Origin: Anticarsia gemmatalis
Lineage: Eukaryota > Arthropoda > Insecta > Lepidoptera > Erebidae
Length of the DNA stretch: 64,000 nucleotides
Reading direction: 5' to 3'
NCBI RefSeq assembly: GCF_050436995.1
Contig: NC_134757.1
Coordinates: 4,600,501 to 4,664,500, forward strand
Notes under the pieces: generated by a model
Database searches by the model: none
Told to the model about the DNA's origin: nothing
Seen by the model: only the letters and a program-made list of their open reading frames with translations
Program-made: the position numbers and the translations under genes
Shown here: in pieces, positions 60,291-64,000 of the stretch
Layout: the number at the start of each line of letters is the position of its first letter
How positions within the stretch are numbered: the first letter of the stretch is position 1

Positions 60291-61861
60291 ACAATATGAG
60301 AAATAAGCTACAACAGTCGTACACAGCTTTGTATCAATAGATCGGTTCAATTTACATTAGTGATTATGGCAGGCCGTGACATGGCGCCGTAACAAACGAC
60401 GGACATGACACTTGGGCACACGCCCATACCATCATGTAGCTTAGTAGCTGGTCACACCACATTCCTTGTGTAGGGCTGTTCATTAGAATAGATATTGTTT
60501 AATTTTACGACTAAACTGATCCACCGATTTGAATGTTTGCCTGTATGATAGATTATGTTTTGGAAAGACTTAAGAAGAGAAAATTGCACCAACTTGCAGC
60601 AGGTGAACTAGTATTGTAATAATGTAGAATTATTTTATATCGTTTCGAGCTTTTGTTATTAACAACTTCCTCAGAAATATCTTAAGTACACTGACTTAGC
60701 CCTTTAGGATAATAGGGATACTGAGTCACTGACTCCTGGTCTCCGAGAACTAGCTCCATGCAAAATTTTGGCAAAATCAATTCGTAGCCCTAGCTGTAAA
60801 AGCGGATAGACACATACATACACATCTTTTTGTCGCCAACAAACTGTTATGCGGTTTGGCGATTTTTTTGTGAAAATGTAAATTTTATTGTCGAACTTGA
60901 ATAAATGATTGAAACAAAACACATTCAGACACATATTTTTGTATTTACTAAGTCCAGTAAAGATACTTCTCTCTTTACAAGATATCAAATCTTCGCAGTG
61001 ATTGAGAGATAGTTGTAGCAGCCCTACATGTCTGTATACCATTCACCACATTCTCCGAGTATGACAGTCATGTTCCGAAACTACGGATTAAATGCGTGTG
61101 AGTTTTACTTTTCATCGTTTAAATGTGAAAACGTTGATAGAATAATTTATCATACATAACCTGTCGCAGAGATGAAGTCATTGACTCTACGTTCATTCCA
61201 AATTTGGTTTTTTATTGTTTTTTTTTTGAGGTTCTACATTGTATAAAGGTCAAACAATAGTGCATAATGCTGGTTATATTATTGTTCAGCTCTCTTTACT
61301 GCTTGTGATTTTTGGACAGATTTTTACAATTAAGATGCTTTAAAAGTCTTTTTAGAAATAAAGTCTTACTTTTACAGGTAATACGAGTAGATAAGAGTTG
61401 AATAACCTTTATGGCCTCGAACATAGATGAAGAAAAACCTGATAAGATTTTATTTGATAAGATATAAATAATACTTAAGTATTTAGAAAACCAGGGTTGA
61501 TAGTTATTTCCCGCTGACTTCTGAACTAAACTCAAACCGAAACTTTCTGACTGGTGTTTGATCTAAATATATTATAAATGCATAAACAATGTTACTCTAT
61601 CCATTAAGACAAAATATCAGGAATATAGCAATCAGATCGATATTTTATCAGATACATTATTGCAGACAGATCGTCGCATTGATAAGTTATCTCTTCTAAA
61701 ATACTTTTAAAAACATAGTAAGTAAGTATTATTGTAAACTTCCATCATTTAAAAGAGTCCTAATATTTTTTACGGGAAACATAGATTTTTTCATATATGA
61801 AGAATTGAAGAGCCAGCTACTAACTATTCCCTGTCAATTTGCCGTTTTAATAAAAATATGG

Positions 61862-61966
61862 CAGCCTTTCTTTAAACGCATTACTTTCCCACTGCTCGGC
61901 AAGGGTCTCCAATGAGGGCGATTAGACCTTAGGTCCAACACGCTGGCCAAGTACGGGTTAGGGATT
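61862..61966 (-). mobile_element. LINE 3'-end fragment, family E, copy 2
   Basis: Inverted relative to 55741-55830: the minus strand reads CGTACTTGGCCAGCGTGTTG and GACCCTTGCCGAGCAGTGGG. It is a diverged fragment without coding capacity. Confidence 0.65.
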
Positions 61967-63242
61967 ATAAGTACAACAGCTTGAACATTTTAAATAGCTT
62001 TCCTTGGTTATTTTTTTGGGCTCTTGCGGCTCTTTGTAAATGCGATAAAACAGTTTTCCTTACAAAATGGTTTTATTAGACCTCTAAATACGTGATGGTA
62101 TGTGATGCTACAAAAATATTCTGAACGGTGTGTTTTTCTTTATTTACCTGATCTCACAGATAGTTCGAGAATACTAACGAGTGATATAATGTATTTACTT
62201 GGGTCACAGAATGGATGTCATTTGACGCTAGAGCCTATAATAATTCTCTCTTGTCATACTAGTGGAGTTTGAGTAGCCTTAGATCTTAAAGGTGAAATTG
62301 AATGATTTTGCCAGGAATGTGTTGTGAATGACGCAAATAAATCTCTACTTATTACTAATTTCACAAAACAGGCGTAATTAAAATATATTAGAAAATATAT
62401 TTCATTAAAGGACCTTAATAAATTCACAGACTAAGACTGATTGAAACGAAACATCTTACATTAAATATGTATTGCAATAAAAATTCTCTAATGTCTGTAT
62501 ACAGATTATTGTTGAGGCCTATTTACCACAATAAGAGCCTGCTTAGGCTAAATGTGGGATAACCTATCCAATACATAAATAAATACATAACAACTGTCAA
62601 ATATCCATCTGATAAGGTAACCATAACTTATTCGGAAGTGTTGAAGACTCCGTCTTTCATAAACAGGTAGTTTTATTACAAGTACAAATTATACAAGACC
62701 GATTTGGATTTATTCATGTTTTCATTACTAATCAGTTTTAGTAACCGGTTATATACATCGAAAATATTTACTTTTGATATATTCCGGTTTTCACACAATT
62801 AAAATCGTGTCATAGACGTTGTCTGCTTATTTATGAAGCAAATTGAGCTGTTATAAATATCGTGAGGGAAAAGTATATTTATCTTTAATCAATGAGAATT
62901 ATAACGATGTAGTTAATAGTGTCTTTTTATAAAATATTTATCCGTTACTTAAAGAAGTTGAAGTTGAAGAAGACAGGTTGCAGAAATTATCCTTTAAGAA
63001 CTGCAAATTCTCGAACAATCAAAATTTTAATCAATAAAGTTTACTTCGCTCTGAAATAAGCAGTTTAAAGGTTTCCTAACTTGATTTCCATTTATTGAAA
63101 TAATCATCACCAAAGTGACCATAAATAAAGATAAATATTGAATATATCAGATCTATTGCTTTGCTGGTAAACTGTTGGAGGTATCGTGTAAATTTTCATA
63201 AGCATCGTTTTAAGTGCTATATAAGGTCTCTTCTCATCTCTT

Positions 63243-63359
63243 ATGCCCGGTTTCTGAATACTTTTAGCGGTAGTTTATCGATTCAATAGCGTTTTTTGTA
63301 TATGAGTTTAAACGCTATTAACATAAACTACCGCTAAATGTACCTCAGAGACCGGGGGT
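63243..63359. mobile_element. foldback MITE, family D, copy 2
   Basis: GCCCGGTTTCTGAATACTTT at the left, and the complementary TAGCGGTAGTTTATCGATTC pairing with AACATAAACTACCGCTAAAT. It ends GAGACCGGGGGT. Same length and middle as the copy at 47389-47506. Outer bases differ slightly at the left end. Confidence 0.8.
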
Positions 63360-64000
63360 TAATCATCTTAGAAATTTCTGTGCATTTTTTTATTGGAGCT
63401 GTCAGTTGTATTGAATAAAGTAACAACTTTTGATTGCTTAATTTCTTTCTGAATTACAGTAACTGTATTATAAAGTTAACAAAACTGTGAAAGTCTGTTG
63501 TTAATAAACATAACTGGTTAGTCGTAGCATCTACGCTATTTATTACACGTCTTATCTTCATTGTTAAAACATTATGCCGTGTCGATACTTATCTCTGTAA
63601 TAACGAGAGCATATTAGGTAGGTGCGATCGACCTTATTGATTATGTAGGCATTTTATTGTTTAAACTGTTACGGTAATAAATGAGTTGACTTCATTTTCA
63701 AGTTTGTCTATGTTTACCCTCAAGTTTTTCGAGCCTTTACTTATTAAAACTCTCTTCTGACAACGTAAGCTTGCATAATGTTTTTCGTTGAATAAGGAAC
63801 CCTTTATGTTAATTCCTTAGTTTCCTTTACAAAGTTTTTTCAGGTGCTAGTCATAAAGTCTAGTTCTTTAAACTTACTTTTCTTACTTTCCTAATAAGTG
63901 TATTCTAAGTTAAAGAATCCCAAAGTTTATCCAAATTATGTAAATGTTATTACCACCAACGCAGAAGCTATTTATTTACTAATTAACATTCAAATATTTA

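Larger units (their letters stand above)
58941..64000. other. right-hand AT-rich region, presumably intergenic
   Basis: No coding exon recognised. It holds a tRNA-like SINE head on the minus strand (60222-60290), a LINE scrap (61862-61966) and a second foldback MITE (63243-63359). A short GC-richer stretch at 59480-59540 has no supporting signal. Confidence 0.6.

Overview
The window looks like genomic DNA from a moth or butterfly (Lepidoptera). It is AT-rich, has small GC-rich exons in large introns, and carries many interspersed repeats of lepidopteran character: mariner-type MITEs, foldback elements, tRNA-derived SINEs and 5'-truncated non-LTR elements. I see no bacterial, organellar or viral gene. 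The species cannot be named from the sequence alone.

Two genes are secure and lie head to head. On the minus strand, positions 13670 to 1814 hold the first two coding exons of Lis-1 (PAFAH1B1, the dynein regulator): the N-terminus and LisH motif. The WD40 part lies beyond the left edge. On the plus strand, positions 17899 to 39403 hold a complete 13-exon Slmap gene, the FHA-domain, tail-anchored STRIPAK subunit. All 13 exons join in phase to give an 833-residue protein, close to the length of the long vertebrate isoforms. Intron 4 uses a GC-AG splice pair.

Between the two start codons (13.7-17.9 kb) two GTGAGT donors face away from each other only about 80 bp apart (16695 minus, 16776 plus). 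I infer a shared bidirectional promoter with short non-coding first exons. On both sides of it the DNA is almost free of CpG (14.07-15.62 kb and 18.22-20.46 kb). This symmetrical footprint is what past germline methylation of the 5' parts of two broadly expressed insect genes would leave.

The Slmap introns are crowded with small mobile elements close to splice sites: a SINE after exon 5, a palindrome after exon 6, a mariner-like MITE ending 59 bp before exon 7, and MITEs after exons 10 and 11. Two copies of a roughly 1.2 kb composite repeat (21.5-22.65 kb and 51.7-52.9 kb) contain large palindromes. Differences between the copies occur as matched pairs in both arms, which points to arm-to-arm conversion or independent refolding.

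From 41 to 64 kb no gene is certain. GC-rich islands at 43.0-43.4 kb (two E2F-like sites, a CCAAT box, a tiny minus-strand exon) and 57.9-58.9 kb (a minus-strand first-exon candidate with a perfect CRE just upstream) look like promoters or first exons of unidentified minus-strand transcripts. The rest is intergenic or intronic DNA with repeat fragments.
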